The notes: generated from the sequence alone by a model not told the origin. Positions 1 through 9,258 are shown, counted from the first letter of the stretch. The stretch is DNA of 64,000 nt from Gammaproteobacteria bacterium UBA2675 (GCA_002354805.1 DEMH01000009.1:558001-622000), one strand, 5' to 3'. Numbers and translations are program-made.

Positions 1-587
1 ACACCGGTGATATGCAGATGCGGAAGACTGGCTGCCAGTTGATAGACTTTCAGGGCGCGGGCGATATCGATGCCGAACTTGTTTTCCTTCATTCCGGTAG
101 ATATGTAGGGATGCGTGCCCGCATCGACATCGGGATTGACGCGCAATGAGATGCGAGCACTCAGACCAAGCTGCCCGGCGACGTGGTTGATGCGCTGCAG
201 CTCCGGCTCGGACTCGACATTGAAACACAATATGCCAGCCTGCAAGGCCAGTGTGATTTCGCTCTCAGTTTTGCCCAGTCCCGAAAAAATGACTTTGGCA
301 GGATCGCCGCCAGCCTTCAGGACGCGGTTCAGTTCGCCGCCTGACACAATGTCAAAACCTGCACCGCGACGCGCCAGGACATTCAGCACGGCGAGATTGG
401 AGTTGGCCTTCACTGCATAACAGGTGAGGTGATCCACACCGGACAGAGCGTCCTCGTAGGCTTGCAGATTCTGCTCAAGGGCTGCGCGGGAGTATACGTA
501 GCAGGGTGTCCCGAATTGTTCAGCAATGGCGGTCAGTGGCAAGTTTTCAGCATAAAGCTGATCGTTCTGGTAATGAAATGCTGTCAT
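1..587 (-). CDS. lysA: Diaminopimelate decarboxylase, N-terminal part (runs off the left edge)
   Basis: This is the first ~195 codons of LysA, the PLP enzyme that decarboxylates meso-diaminopimelate to lysine in the cytoplasm. The start ATG is at 585-587 and the protein begins MTAFHYQNDQLYAENL. The alanine-racemase-like barrel is recognisable: the PLP lysine lies in CYAVKAN (about K60), followed by GAGFDIVSGGEL, the FSGLGKTESE segment and SLRVNPDVDAGTHPYISTG. The gene continues beyond position 1. It overlaps the end of lptM upstream by about 40 bp, so the two are probably co-transcribed and translationally linked; in related bacteria dapF follows. Identity is clear from the motifs; only the C-terminal domain is missing from view. 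Confidence 0.95.
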   Translation of the reverse strand, partial: MTAFHYQNDQLYAENLPLTAIAEQFGTPCYVYSRAALEQNLQAYEDALSGVDHLTCYAVKANSNLAVLNVLARRGAGFDIVSGGELNRVLKAGGDPAKVIFSGLGKTESEITLALQAGILCFNVESEPELQRINHVAGQLGLSARISLRVNPDVDAGTHPYISTGMKENKFGIDIARALKVYQLAASLPHLHITG

Positions 588-738
588 GAGATCCTGATTC
601 GGTAATCGCTGACAAAGCGCCGTATTCGGCCACCTGCTGAGTATCGGGACGTTGCAGCGGGCCTTTCTGGCCGCAGGCACTCAGTCCCAGCAGGCAAAAC
701 ACGACTGTGATCAGAAACATTGGCACGCGCGTTCGCAT
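547..738 (-). CDS. lptM: LPS-assembly lipoprotein LptM (YifL family)
   Basis: A 63-residue lipoprotein. The ATG at 736-738 gives a short basic N-terminus (MRTRVP), a hydrophobic stretch and a lipobox LSAC with the acylated Cys at about residue 22, followed by the family hallmark CGQKGPL. LptM proteins help mature the outer-membrane LPS translocon LptD/LptE. An in-frame TTG two codons upstream (742-744) is an alternative start. The short tail after QKGPL is not conserved in the family. The 3' end runs about 40 bp into lysA, an unusually deep overlap; lptM-lysA-dapF order is common in gammaproteobacteria as far as I recall. Confidence 0.85.
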   Translation of the reverse strand: MRTRVPMFLITVVFCLLGLSACGQKGPLQRPDTQQVAEYGALSAITESGSHDSISLPERSALC

Positions 739-786
739 GTTCAAATGACCCGGTTGAAGCTCTGTAAGCTGTAAATTTTGAACGCG

Positions 787-792
787 ATTATA
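787..792 (-). promoter_or_regulatory. Candidate -10 element for lptM-lysA
   Basis: A perfect TATAAT reads on the minus strand about 50 bp upstream of lptM. No good -35 hexamer lies 16-18 bp upstream of it, so this is only a candidate. Confidence 0.35.
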
Positions 793-869
793 CAGAGGAA
801 TGCTCCAGGCAGCTAATTTCTGTGCGAGCCAGCTTTTGCGCTGTCAGTATCGGTATTTCTCTGGCTCAC

Positions 870-885
870 CTACCCATTTGGGTAG
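870..885. promoter_or_regulatory. Perfect 16-bp palindrome, possible response-regulator operator
   Basis: CTACCCATTTGGGTAG has 6-bp perfect arms around ATTT. It sits about 80 bp upstream of the NarL/LuxR-type regulator gene and between the two divergent transcription units. The half-site TACCCAT resembles the heptamers bound by NarL-type HTH proteins, so autoregulation by the adjacent regulator is plausible (inference). The rest of the 739-966 spacer shows no further clear element. Confidence 0.45.
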
Positions 886-966
886 TCGTGTTGCTATCCC
901 ATATGTGCCAAAGTCCTGAATCTACAAATTTCCTTACAACAACGGTATGCTAGACAGGATGTAGAT

Positions 967-1692
967 ATGGCGGCGGCTACAGCAGCAACGACGGATGGGA
1001 GAGCGCGGGTGCGCATATTGCTGATCGACGATCATGACCTGTTTCGCGAGGGACTGAAGTACCTGTTGCCCGTGCTCGACAGCAAGGTTCAATATTTTGA
1101 GGCGGGTACGCTCGATGATGCCCTGCAGCTGAAATGCGACGAAGGGTTTGATCTGATCCTGCTGGACTATTACATGCCTGGCGTTAATGGCATGGATGCA
1201 CTGGAGAAGTGTCGCCAGACCTTTGAAAGTGCCACCCTTGTTGTTGTTTCCGGAGAGGAAGATCCGCGCATCATCCGCCAGTCAATAGAGCAGGGTGCCT
1301 CAGGGTATATACCCAAGTCATCGTCGCGGGATGATCTGGTAGAGGCGCTGAGAGTGGTGCTTGCCGGTGGGACCTATCTGCCCAGCCATGCCTATCGCCC
1401 TGCCAGCCCCGCAGCCAGTATTGCTGTCCAGCAGTCCGGCACCAGCAGTGAAATCATGATCACCAAGCTGTCGCGCCGACAGTTCGAAGTGTTGATGAAG
1501 GCGGTACAGGGCAAGTCGAACAAGGCCATAGCCCGCGAGCTGGACATCTCTGATCACACTGTCAAAGCCCATTTATCGGTTGCGTTCCGTACCCTCGGTG
1601 TCCAGAACCGCACTGAGGCTGTCTATGCGGCTGCCAAACTGGGTATCCAGCCCGGGCAGTCTATCCGCTACGAGGAGGTTGCACAGCAGTGA
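967..1692 (+). CDS. NarL/LuxR-family response regulator
   Basis: A 241-residue two-domain response regulator. The receiver domain (about 15-135) shows the acidic pair in LLIDDHD (D21, D22), the phospho-acceptor D67 in LILLDYYMPG, the switch Ser in VVVSGEE and the Lys in GYIPKSS. A linker rich in Ala/Ser leads to a LuxR-type HTH (about 170-230: LSRRQFEVL, GKSNKAIARELDISDHTVKAHL). An AGGA-like ribosome site precedes the ATG. The stop overlaps the GTG start of the next gene (GTGA), and the third gene of the run is a hybrid kinase, its likely partner. Expected to be a cytoplasmic DNA-binding regulator; the targets are unknown, but the palindrome at 870-885 is an obvious candidate. Confidence 0.9.
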   Translation: MAAATAATTDGRARVRILLIDDHDLFREGLKYLLPVLDSKVQYFEAGTLDDALQLKCDEGFDLILLDYYMPGVNGMDALEKCRQTFESATLVVVSGEEDPRIIRQSIEQGASGYIPKSSSRDDLVEALRVVLAGGTYLPSHAYRPASPAASIAVQQSGTSSEIMITKLSRRQFEVLMKAVQGKSNKAIARELDISDHTVKAHLSVAFRTLGVQNRTEAVYAAAKLGIQPGQSIRYEEVAQQ

Positions 1693-4600
1693 CGAACTGG
1701 CTTTCCGAGCCTGTCGAGACACTGCTTCTGAATAACGATTACCCCTTCGAAGACCCTGAAGCGCAGTCCCGATTCCGGCTACAAACTGATGTTCTGGTCA
1801 TTGGTTCCGGCTATGGTGCGGCCATGGCGGCCCTGGCGCTGCTGGAGCCAGACAGGCAGGGCAGGCAGATCCCGCAAAAGCTCTGGATATTTGAGCGCGG
1901 CAATGAATACGTGCCGGATGATTTCCCTAAAACCATGGCCGATCTTCCGGGACTGATTGGTACCGACAAGGTCAATCCTGCCGGGCTCTGGGATGTGCGC
2001 GCAGGTGATGGTGCCGTAACCATTACCGGGCGGGGTATTGGCGGCACCTCACTCGTCAATGCCAACGTGGCCGCCCGGCCAGCGCCCGATGTTGTCAATC
2101 GCTGGCCGTCCAAGCTCAACAGTACGCCCTGGTCACAGCGCCTGGCCGTCCACTATCCCAAGCTTGAGAAGCTACTGGGTGTGTCAGTGCCGCCGGATGT
2201 GGACCATTCGGTATCCTTTCAAGCTCTGCGTGGCAGCGCTGAACGTCTGGGCAGCGTGGCCGCTGCCGCACCCGTGACAATCAACTTCAGCGGACCCACT
2301 GAACACAGCGCCGATCATGAACCATGCAATCTGTGTGGCAACTGTGTCATGGGTTGCCATTCAGGTGCCAAGGGCTCACTGAATATGAATGCCTGGCCGC
2401 TGGCGAAGCAGCTGGGCGCTGCGTTATACAGTGGTGTAACCGCAAGCAGTATTCAGCGCGGCGAAAACGGCCGCTGGCTGGTTCATTGCCATGTCAGCTC
2501 GCGAGAGGAACTGGCGCTTGTTGTTGAGGTGGGGCATGTCATTGTTGCTGCAGGTACGCTGGGCAGCACCGAGATCCTGAGTCGCTCGCGGGATAAACAC
2601 GGGCTGGCGCTGTCGTCACAACTTGGCAAACGGTTCTCGACCAATGGTGATGCGCTGGTGTTTGCGGCAGGGCAAAATGCCGTCGTTAGCCAGCAGGCAT
2701 CTGTTCCCGGTGAGCAGCCCCCGGCCTCGCAGCCTGGGCCTACCATCAGCGGCATGGCCATGGTTGAGCTGGCCGACTCTCAGGGCAGCGCGAGCTCGGT
2801 GACCCTGGAGGACGCTGTCATCCCTTACGCGCTTCGCGAGGTCTGGCAGGAAATGCTGGTCAGCCAACTGCTGCTGCGCAGGTTTGCGGATGGTGCGGTA
2901 AGTGCCTGGCATCACAATAATCAGGAGCATGACCCGCTGGCCCGCTCAAAGGAACTGGGGGAGCACAGCCAGGCGCTGCTGATCATGGGCCTGGATGAAG
3001 GCGACGGCGAGCTCGCCTGGGAAAGCAACCACTTGCGGCCAGTATGGCGTCGTGACGGCAGTTCAGATTACTTCAAGCGACTGGATAAACACTTCAGGTC
3101 CGACGAAAAGGCTGTCTTTGATGGCGGACTGTTCGCGCAGAACATGGTTTCGCAACCCTTGCCGCCTGGATTTGAAGGCGTGGTTGAGGGTGCCGACGAA
3201 CTGTCCGGGCAATTGCTGTCTGTGCACCCCCTGGGGGGCTGTGCAATGGCCGAATCCGCTGAGTCAGGCGTTGTTAATGAGCTCGGGCAGGTGTTCTGCA
3301 ATGCAAGCGGTGAGGATGTTTACGAGCACCTGTACGTTCTTGATGGGGCGATCATTCCGGGTGCCATTGGAACCAATCCCCTGCTGACAATCGCAGCTGT
3401 CAGTTACGAGCTTGCCGGTCAGCTGCGAAGCATGCTGCCTGGTGATTCGGTTAGTGAAGCCGGCGAGTCATTTCCGCCACTTCAGGAGGCATATCGCAAG
3501 ATACCGCCGGGTGCACTCAAACATATTCCGTTACCAGCCGAGCAAACTGTCGAAGCGGATTTTCGGGAACGAATGGTTCTGCATCTGTCGGACAGCAAGC
3601 GCTCCATGTTTCCCTGGAGTCGTCCGGTGTCTGTCGGAGCCAATCAGCTTAACCGACTGCTGTCCGGTCGACTTTCGGGCGTTGACCGGCTTCCGGAGTC
3701 AACCCGGGCCATGGTGCTGGACGTGGTTTTCAGTTTTGCAGGTGAGCAGTCACTGGACAAGTGGCTTGAGAAGCCGCGACAGTCCCTGCCGGCTGTTGCC
3801 GTGCTGTCGATGGACACGGTAGGCGGTATTCTGACGACAGTTGACGCGCACCTGACTCAGGTGCTGGAGCTGAAAGGCGAGGTCAGGCTTGGTGCATTAA
3901 AGCCGGTTGGACGGGTGAAGCACGCGCTGCGCACTGTGTCAGCGATATTGCGATACCTGCGCTACCGGGGCATGGATTTGTGGGTGCGATTACCTAAAGG
4001 GCTGGCACGCTGGTTGCTGCCGGCTCGCACCTGGCAGCTTCGATACGGTGAGAATGCCCAGGCCGTGCGCAAGGAAGCATCAATATTAAAGGAGATCCGC
4101 ACGTTCTGGCGGATTGGCAGTCTTCAGGCGGAAAGGAGATACCTGGAATATGAGTTCAAATCTGCAAACGGTGTTGTTATTTCAGGACGCAAAACCCTGG
4201 CCTACGGGCTGGGACTCCCTGATCTGTTGAAAGGGCTGCTGGTGTTGCCGGTCACAGTGTCGGCAGGCTCACGCAGCCTGCGGGCAGCACTGGAGCTGGA
4301 TGTACAGCGCATTAGCAATGGCCCGTCTGTCATGCAGGTCACCAGGTCACCCAATTTACCGTCGTCAGTGCTGGCGATGGGTGGCTTCGCGATGTACTTC
4401 CTGCGCATGATCATGTCTACGCATTTCTGGTCTTTCGGGGCGCCATCATACGAGCATTTCGCCGCGCGCCGACAACTGGAGACATCGGAGCGACAGGGAC
4501 GATTCTACGAGCCACCTGAAGTTATTTATTACGGGCGCGGGGGTGCCGGGCAGAGCACACCGCGCGAAAAATATGAGAGGGCGGGATTTCGCAATGGCAA

Positions 4601-7313
4601 ACCCTCGCCGGTGTCCAGGCTGGTACGTTACCAGCCAGGTGCTGGTGACACCGCAGGTCGGCGCAGCATTCTGCTGGTTCATGGTCTGGCTCACAGCAGT
4701 CGGGTATTCTGGACTGACACCATCGCCTGCAATTTTGTGCAGTACTTTCTTGATAACAATTACGATGTGTGGATTCTCGACCACCGCGTCAGCGCCAACT
4801 ATGTGCGTGAGGTCGACCCGGCGCACACCTGGGATGATATCGCACGCAATGACATTCCATGGGCAGTAACAACGGTATTCAATCAGATCAACCGTCTCTC
4901 GGTGCCAGGCCAGGAACGTGGTGTCCACATTTTTTCTCATTGTATCGGCGCCGGAGCAGTCGCCATGGCAGTGCTTGGTGGCCATCTGAATCACGAATAC
5001 CGAAGTGCCAGTGGGGATCTGCTAAAACGCAGCATGGTGGCGTCACTTGTGCCACATGCCGTCACGCCCTGGCTGACGACATCCGGTGAAAATCGCACCC
5101 GCGCCAATCTTTGGAGCCTGGTTAAGGAGTTTGACCCGATACGCATAATCGAACCCTTGCCGATGCGCAACCCCGGGCCGCTGGAGATGATCTACGACCG
5201 GCTGGCCGCCCTCGCCGTGAACGCTGATGAGCGTCGGCAATGGTCGTCGTGGCGGGAGTATCGCGACTGGCGTGGGCCTGGTTTCGCGCGCACGATCTAC
5301 ACGCGCTATACGATCTTTTGGGGCCGGCAGTGGCACAACGCGAACATCGCCAGCGATACCCGTTATGAATTCGCCGGCATGATCGGTCCCGTACCGATTG
5401 GTGTGATTCAGCAGGTGTACTTCTCACTGACACGCGGGTTGCTGGCGGACAACGATGGAGCCAACAGCTACGTAAAGTCCGAAAACTTTGCAAAGCACTG
5501 GACCTTTCCTACTCTGTTCCTGCACGGCAACCGCAACACCGTGTTCGATATGGAGTCGTCGAGGCATTCTGCAGACCAGTTGACCCGGCTGAGAATGCAG
5601 GGCAGCACCGGGCAATGGCCGGCAGGTCAATTGCGGCCGACGGATTACGCGCGACAAAAGGTGTGGATAGAGATGCTGGATGACTATGGTCACATGGACA
5701 TGATATTCAGCAAAAGCGCCGCCCGTGATGTTTATCCCAGACTGCACGAGTTCTTCTTGAGTGCAGACAGGGACAACATGGAGGAGCACTATGCCAACCG
5801 TTGCCGGTCCGAGGCCTCGCTCAAGGATTTCCAGCGGCGCTGTGCGAGCAACAGTCATCCCTTGCCTCCCGCCACGCTGTTGACGGGGCCCATCGTTTCA
5901 TCGCCGCGAATGCGCAATGACAGCGATTGGCAGGTGACGATCTGGGGGGAGGCTCAGGATTATACTGCGCAGTCGCCCATTGCCATGTCCGTTGTCCATG
6001 ATCAGGTACTGACTCAGTCACTCCAACACCGGGATCACGAATTCTGGCGCAATGAGGTGATTGTCAGGCAAGATCTCAAGACACCACTGCATTTGCGCCT
6101 GGACTATCACGGTATTGCAAATGACAATCATGATGTGCACCGCAGGGTTGCCCTGCACTGGCAGCAGTTACCCTGGTACCGGCGCATGCTGGATTCGTCC
6201 GGGCCGGGTCCGCGACCATTGACCCTGCTGCTTGGCTCCTGCCTCTACCCGGGCATGCCATTCGATCGGGATCTGGCGATGTCGATATTTTCCGGCATGG
6301 CGAAGCATATTCCTGACCAGTCCATGCGTGGCGCGGATTCAGTGCTGCTGCTGGGGGATCAGGTATACGCAGATGCCACCGCCAACCTGTTTGATCCCAA
6401 AGTACCCTACGAGCGTTTCAGAAACCCTTACCGGACAGCGTTCGGACATCGTTTTGCCAGGCAGCTGTTCAGCCAGGTACCGGTGTACTTCGCAGTTGAC
6501 GATCATGAGTTTCGGGACAACTGGCGCGGTGACAGTACTGAGGCTGAAACCCATTTCCAGTACTCGCGGGAAATGGCCTCACTGTTCCAGATGCACAGCG
6601 ACTCGGCCTGGCAACAGACAACACCAAAGCTGTGGCATCGGTTTGAGTGCCAGGAGTATCCCTTCTTTGCATTCGATACCCGCTTTCAGCGACGCCTGAT
6701 TGCTAATGGCGAGACAGCACTTCTGGATCAGGAGCAGGCGAGCGCATTCGGGCGTTGGCTGGATAAAAACAGGGATGCGCCGGTGTTGTTCCTGGTAAGT
6801 GGTTCGCCACTGGCACCACTGAGCAAGAATATTGCTGATCATCCTGCGCGTGCCATTACGGATGACAGCCTGCTCGCCTATCCGCGATTTCTGGAACAGC
6901 TGCTGGGGTTGCTATCTTCAGTTCCCGAGGACACACTCATTGTCTGGCTTACCGGCGACCCTCACTTTTCGTGCTTTGCCGATGTCAATCTGTGCGCTGG
7001 TTCACAGAATCGATCACTAGTACAGCTCTGCTGCTCTGGACTGTATGCGCCGATGCCTTTTGCCAATGCTAATATTCACAATTACGACTGGGATGAGACT
7101 GTGAATGTTACATTGCGGCATCACGGTGTTGATCCCGTCACCATCAGTGCACGGCAATATCTGCTGAGCCACAGTCTGCAGCATTTCGTGCGACTTGATC
7201 TGCGGCCCCAGGATGCAGGGTTCCGGTTGCGCATGCAGGCATTCGATGCTCAAGGTCGGCCCTGCGGCCCGGCATGGAGGACAGGAGGCGGTATTGCGGA
7301 GGTCGAACCATGA
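1689..7313 (+). CDS. GMC oxidoreductase / alpha-beta hydrolase / PhoD-like phosphoesterase triple fusion
   Basis: A single 1874-residue reading frame with three enzyme modules. Residues ~35-590 are a GMC oxidoreductase of the cholesterol-oxidase-like branch: FAD motif GSGYGAAMA (39-47), GRGIGGTSLVNAN, a CxxCxxCxxxC cluster (C213, C216, C219, C223), and a GMC C-terminus with SVHPLGGCAM and GTNPLLTIAA. Residues ~590-980 are an unassigned linker domain. Residues ~990-1380 are an alpha/beta hydrolase (LVHGLAHSS) with Cys1085 where the nucleophile Ser is expected (FSHCIGAGA) and a late His in YGHMDMIF. Residues ~1505-1850 are PhoD-like (GSCLYPG, GDQVYAD, DDHEFRDNW, TGDPHFSCF). Start is GTG, with GAGGAGG 10 bp upstream. 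It is coupled by 4-bp overlaps to the regulator before it and the kinase after it. A sterol, long-chain alcohol or polyester-like substrate is conceivable; the function is not known. Confidence 0.85.
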   Translation: MTNWLSEPVETLLLNNDYPFEDPEAQSRFRLQTDVLVIGSGYGAAMAALALLEPDRQGRQIPQKLWIFERGNEYVPDDFPKTMADLPGLIGTDKVNPAGLWDVRAGDGAVTITGRGIGGTSLVNANVAARPAPDVVNRWPSKLNSTPWSQRLAVHYPKLEKLLGVSVPPDVDHSVSFQALRGSAERLGSVAAAAPVTINFSGPTEHSADHEPCNLCGNCVMGCHSGAKGSLNMNAWPLAKQLGAALYSGVTASSIQRGENGRWLVHCHVSSREELALVVEVGHVIVAAGTLGSTEILSRSRDKHGLALSSQLGKRFSTNGDALVFAAGQNAVVSQQASVPGEQPPASQPGPTISGMAMVELADSQGSASSVTLEDAVIPYALREVWQEMLVSQLLLRRFADGAVSAWHHNNQEHDPLARSKELGEHSQALLIMGLDEGDGELAWESNHLRPVWRRDGSSDYFKRLDKHFRSDEKAVFDGGLFAQNMVSQPLPPGFEGVVEGADELSGQLLSVHPLGGCAMAESAESGVVNELGQVFCNASGEDVYEHLYVLDGAIIPGAIGTNPLLTIAAVSYELAGQLRSMLPGDSVSEAGESFPPLQEAYRKIPPGALKHIPLPAEQTVEADFRERMVLHLSDSKRSMFPWSRPVSVGANQLNRLLSGRLSGVDRLPESTRAMVLDVVFSFAGEQSLDKWLEKPRQSLPAVAVLSMDTVGGILTTVDAHLTQVLELKGEVRLGALKPVGRVKHALRTVSAILRYLRYRGMDLWVRLPKGLARWLLPARTWQLRYGENAQAVRKEASILKEIRTFWRIGSLQAERRYLEYEFKSANGVVISGRKTLAYGLGLPDLLKGLLVLPVTVSAGSRSLRAALELDVQRISNGPSVMQVTRSPNLPSSVLAMGGFAMYFLRMIMSTHFWSFGAPSYEHFAARRQLETSERQGRFYEPPEVIYYGRGGAGQSTPREKYERAGFRNGKPSPVSRLVRYQPGAGDTAGRRSILLVHGLAHSSRVFWTDTIACNFVQYFLDNNYDVWILDHRVSANYVREVDPAHTWDDIARNDIPWAVTTVFNQINRLSVPGQERGVHIFSHCIGAGAVAMAVLGGHLNHEYRSASGDLLKRSMVASLVPHAVTPWLTTSGENRTRANLWSLVKEFDPIRIIEPLPMRNPGPLEMIYDRLAALAVNADERRQWSSWREYRDWRGPGFARTIYTRYTIFWGRQWHNANIASDTRYEFAGMIGPVPIGVIQQVYFSLTRGLLADNDGANSYVKSENFAKHWTFPTLFLHGNRNTVFDMESSRHSADQLTRLRMQGSTGQWPAGQLRPTDYARQKVWIEMLDDYGHMDMIFSKSAARDVYPRLHEFFLSADRDNMEEHYANRCRSEASLKDFQRRCASNSHPLPPATLLTGPIVSSPRMRNDSDWQVTIWGEAQDYTAQSPIAMSVVHDQVLTQSLQHRDHEFWRNEVIVRQDLKTPLHLRLDYHGIANDNHDVHRRVALHWQQLPWYRRMLDSSGPGPRPLTLLLGSCLYPGMPFDRDLAMSIFSGMAKHIPDQSMRGADSVLLLGDQVYADATANLFDPKVPYERFRNPYRTAFGHRFARQLFSQVPVYFAVDDHEFRDNWRGDSTEAETHFQYSREMASLFQMHSDSAWQQTTPKLWHRFECQEYPFFAFDTRFQRRLIANGETALLDQEQASAFGRWLDKNRDAPVLFLVSGSPLAPLSKNIADHPARAITDDSLLAYPRFLEQLLGLLSSVPEDTLIVWLTGDPHFSCFADVNLCAGSQNRSLVQLCCSGLYAPMPFANANIHNYDWDETVNVTLRHHGVDPVTISARQYLLSHSLQHFVRLDLRPQDAGFRLRMQAFDAQGRPCGPAWRTGGGIAEVEP

Positions 7314-9118
7314 GGTTGTTTGACTACATTGCAGGCTTCTCACGTTATGATCAGGAGCTGGATCCGCGGCTGTTGAGCCTGACAATGGAGTCGCAGCGAG
7401 TTCGCGTCCACCAGTCGCACAAGGCCTTATGGCTGGTGCTGGGTGCAGGGCTCGTTTATCTCTTTGGCCTCTGGGACGAAGTGCCACCAGTCTTGCTGAG
7501 TGCCTGGATTGGTCTGATTTTAGGGTTCGCCGTGTTACGGGTCCTCGTCTGTCGGCGCGTTGAAAGCAAGTTGCCCGATGCAAGCGTGCCTGTCCTCTAT
7601 CAAAACGAGGCGATGCTGTATGTGACCTCTGTTGCCAGTACGATTGCAGTCGGCTCCGGGTTCTGGTGGGTTGGCCTTCACGGGCCCGATCGTGCGGATT
7701 TTGCAGTAATCATGTTGAGTCTCATATACGCGATTGGTACGACGATCAATTCTTCGATTCATATTCGTGGTTTCTCATGGATGCTGATTGCCAACCTGGG
7801 GCAGGCCTTGGTGTTCCTGGTGTTCTTTGCAGAACCTGTTGCTCTGGAGAGTGCCGCCGCCATGCTGGCCATTCTCATTCTGTTGATTGAGTTTGGCAGG
7901 CGAAATGCCGATGTCTTTGCAGAGTCCATTCGCATCAGGGACGAAAACCGCGAACAGAATGCGAAGCTGGAAAAAGACAAAATCATCATCGAAAAGGCGC
8001 TCAATCTGGCTCGCAAGGCCAATGAAGAAAAAAACCGCTTTATGGCTGCGGCTAGTCACGACCTGCGCCAGCCATTGCACGCCATGACCCTGTTTCTGGG
8101 GAGTCTGCGGCATATCAGCACCGACGAGCGCATGATCGAGCTGGTAGACAAGATAGACGAGACCAGCACCCTGCTTCACGAGCAGTTTAACAGCCTGCTG
8201 GATCTGTCGAAGTTCGACGCGGGTGTAGTTGCGGCAGATCTGTCTGATTTTCGACTGGATGTATTATTGAAGAATATTGTGGACGCGGCCAGGCATGAAG
8301 CGCAGCCCAAAAATCTTGCCATCCATCTGTATGCGACACCGGTGACGGTTCGCTCGGACATGCTTTTGATGGAGCGCCTGCTTCGCAATCTGGTGATGAA
8401 TGCTGTCCGTTATACAGATCGCGGGTCGGTGAGTATTCAGACACGACGTCTGCGGCAGGGCTTGAGTGTTTCAATCATTGATACTGGTGTAGGTATTGCG
8501 CCGGAGGATCAGGAAAAAATCTTTCAGGACTATTACCAGGTCAGCAACAAGGCGCGGACCAAAGGTAAAGGCTCAGGGCTGGGGCTGGCAATCGTCAAGC
8601 GAATCGGCGCCTTGCTGGACCTGAAGATCAGCCTGAAATCCGAGGTCGGTGTTGGCAGTCATTTCACAGTTTTGATTCCGGCACGATCGGTGCAGGAAAC
8701 CGAGGAGCCAGAGCTTGCTGGTAAACTCGATGTACTTGACGATACGCGGCTGCGGGACAGAGACATACTGATTGTTGATGACGATGCCTCGATTCTTGAT
8801 GCGATGGCCGTGTTGTTGCAGACCTGGGGTTGCCACACGATTCGTGCATCGTCACCAGACCAGGTGGATCGCCTGATGAGTCACGGTGAACCTTTTGATC
8901 TGGTCCTGCTGGATGACATGCTGGACGATCGTCTGTCGGGGCTCGATATTGCCAATAAACTGGCAGCCATCATGCCGCGACGGCGGATTATCATGGCGAC
9001 CGGTAATGCCAACAGTGCGCGTATCACCGAGATTCGCAATGCCGGGTTCAAGGTGTTGATCAAACCGGTTGAGTACACCGTCCTGCTGAAAAACCTGTTG
9101 GAGGCCCTGGAAGACTGA
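7310..9118 (+). CDS. Membrane hybrid sensor histidine kinase/response regulator
   Basis: The ATG at 7310 overlaps the upstream stop (ATGA) and has GCGGAGG 7 bp before it, giving 602 residues; an upstream in-frame ATG at 7274 is less likely. The N-terminal ~200 residues hold several hydrophobic membrane segments. Then come a short coiled coil, a HisKA domain with the phospho-His at about 250 (AAASHDLRQPLHAM), a HATPase_c domain (NAVRYTD, DTGVGIAPEDQ, GSGLGLAIVKR) and a C-terminal receiver (ILIVDDD, phospho-acceptor D535 in LVLLDDM, Lys in VLIKPV). No Hpt domain is present. It is the natural partner of the response regulator two genes upstream; the fused oxidoreductase/hydrolase between them suggests that its signal is tied to that enzyme's substrate or product. 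Confidence 0.9.
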   Translation: MRLFDYIAGFSRYDQELDPRLLSLTMESQRVRVHQSHKALWLVLGAGLVYLFGLWDEVPPVLLSAWIGLILGFAVLRVLVCRRVESKLPDASVPVLYQNEAMLYVTSVASTIAVGSGFWWVGLHGPDRADFAVIMLSLIYAIGTTINSSIHIRGFSWMLIANLGQALVFLVFFAEPVALESAAAMLAILILLIEFGRRNADVFAESIRIRDENREQNAKLEKDKIIIEKALNLARKANEEKNRFMAAASHDLRQPLHAMTLFLGSLRHISTDERMIELVDKIDETSTLLHEQFNSLLDLSKFDAGVVAADLSDFRLDVLLKNIVDAARHEAQPKNLAIHLYATPVTVRSDMLLMERLLRNLVMNAVRYTDRGSVSIQTRRLRQGLSVSIIDTGVGIAPEDQEKIFQDYYQVSNKARTKGKGSGLGLAIVKRIGALLDLKISLKSEVGVGSHFTVLIPARSVQETEEPELAGKLDVLDDTRLRDRDILIVDDDASILDAMAVLLQTWGCHTIRASSPDQVDRLMSHGEPFDLVLLDDMLDDRLSGLDIANKLAAIMPRRRIIMATGNANSARITEIRNAGFKVLIKPVEYTVLLKNLLEALED

Positions 9119-9229
9119 CCAGGAGCCCAAACCTAACCCATATGGCTAATATCGCACCGCCGTCCCGCTGTGCCACACTGGGCACGCTGACGACAACAAT
9201 GGACGTTGTGGGAGGGGATGGACCCTCTC

Positions 9230-9252
9230 CTGGCAGCAGGGTGTGCTGCCAG
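9230..9252. terminator. Hairpin between convergent genes
   Basis: A perfect 9-bp stem (CTGGCAGCA / TGCTGCCAG) with a 5-nt loop lies between the convergent kinase and argH genes, just after argH's stop on the minus strand. No U-tract follows on either strand, so termination is a guess from position. A second weaker stem (GGAGGGG / CCCTCTCC) abuts it. Confidence 0.4.
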
Positions 9253-9258
9253 CAGCAC

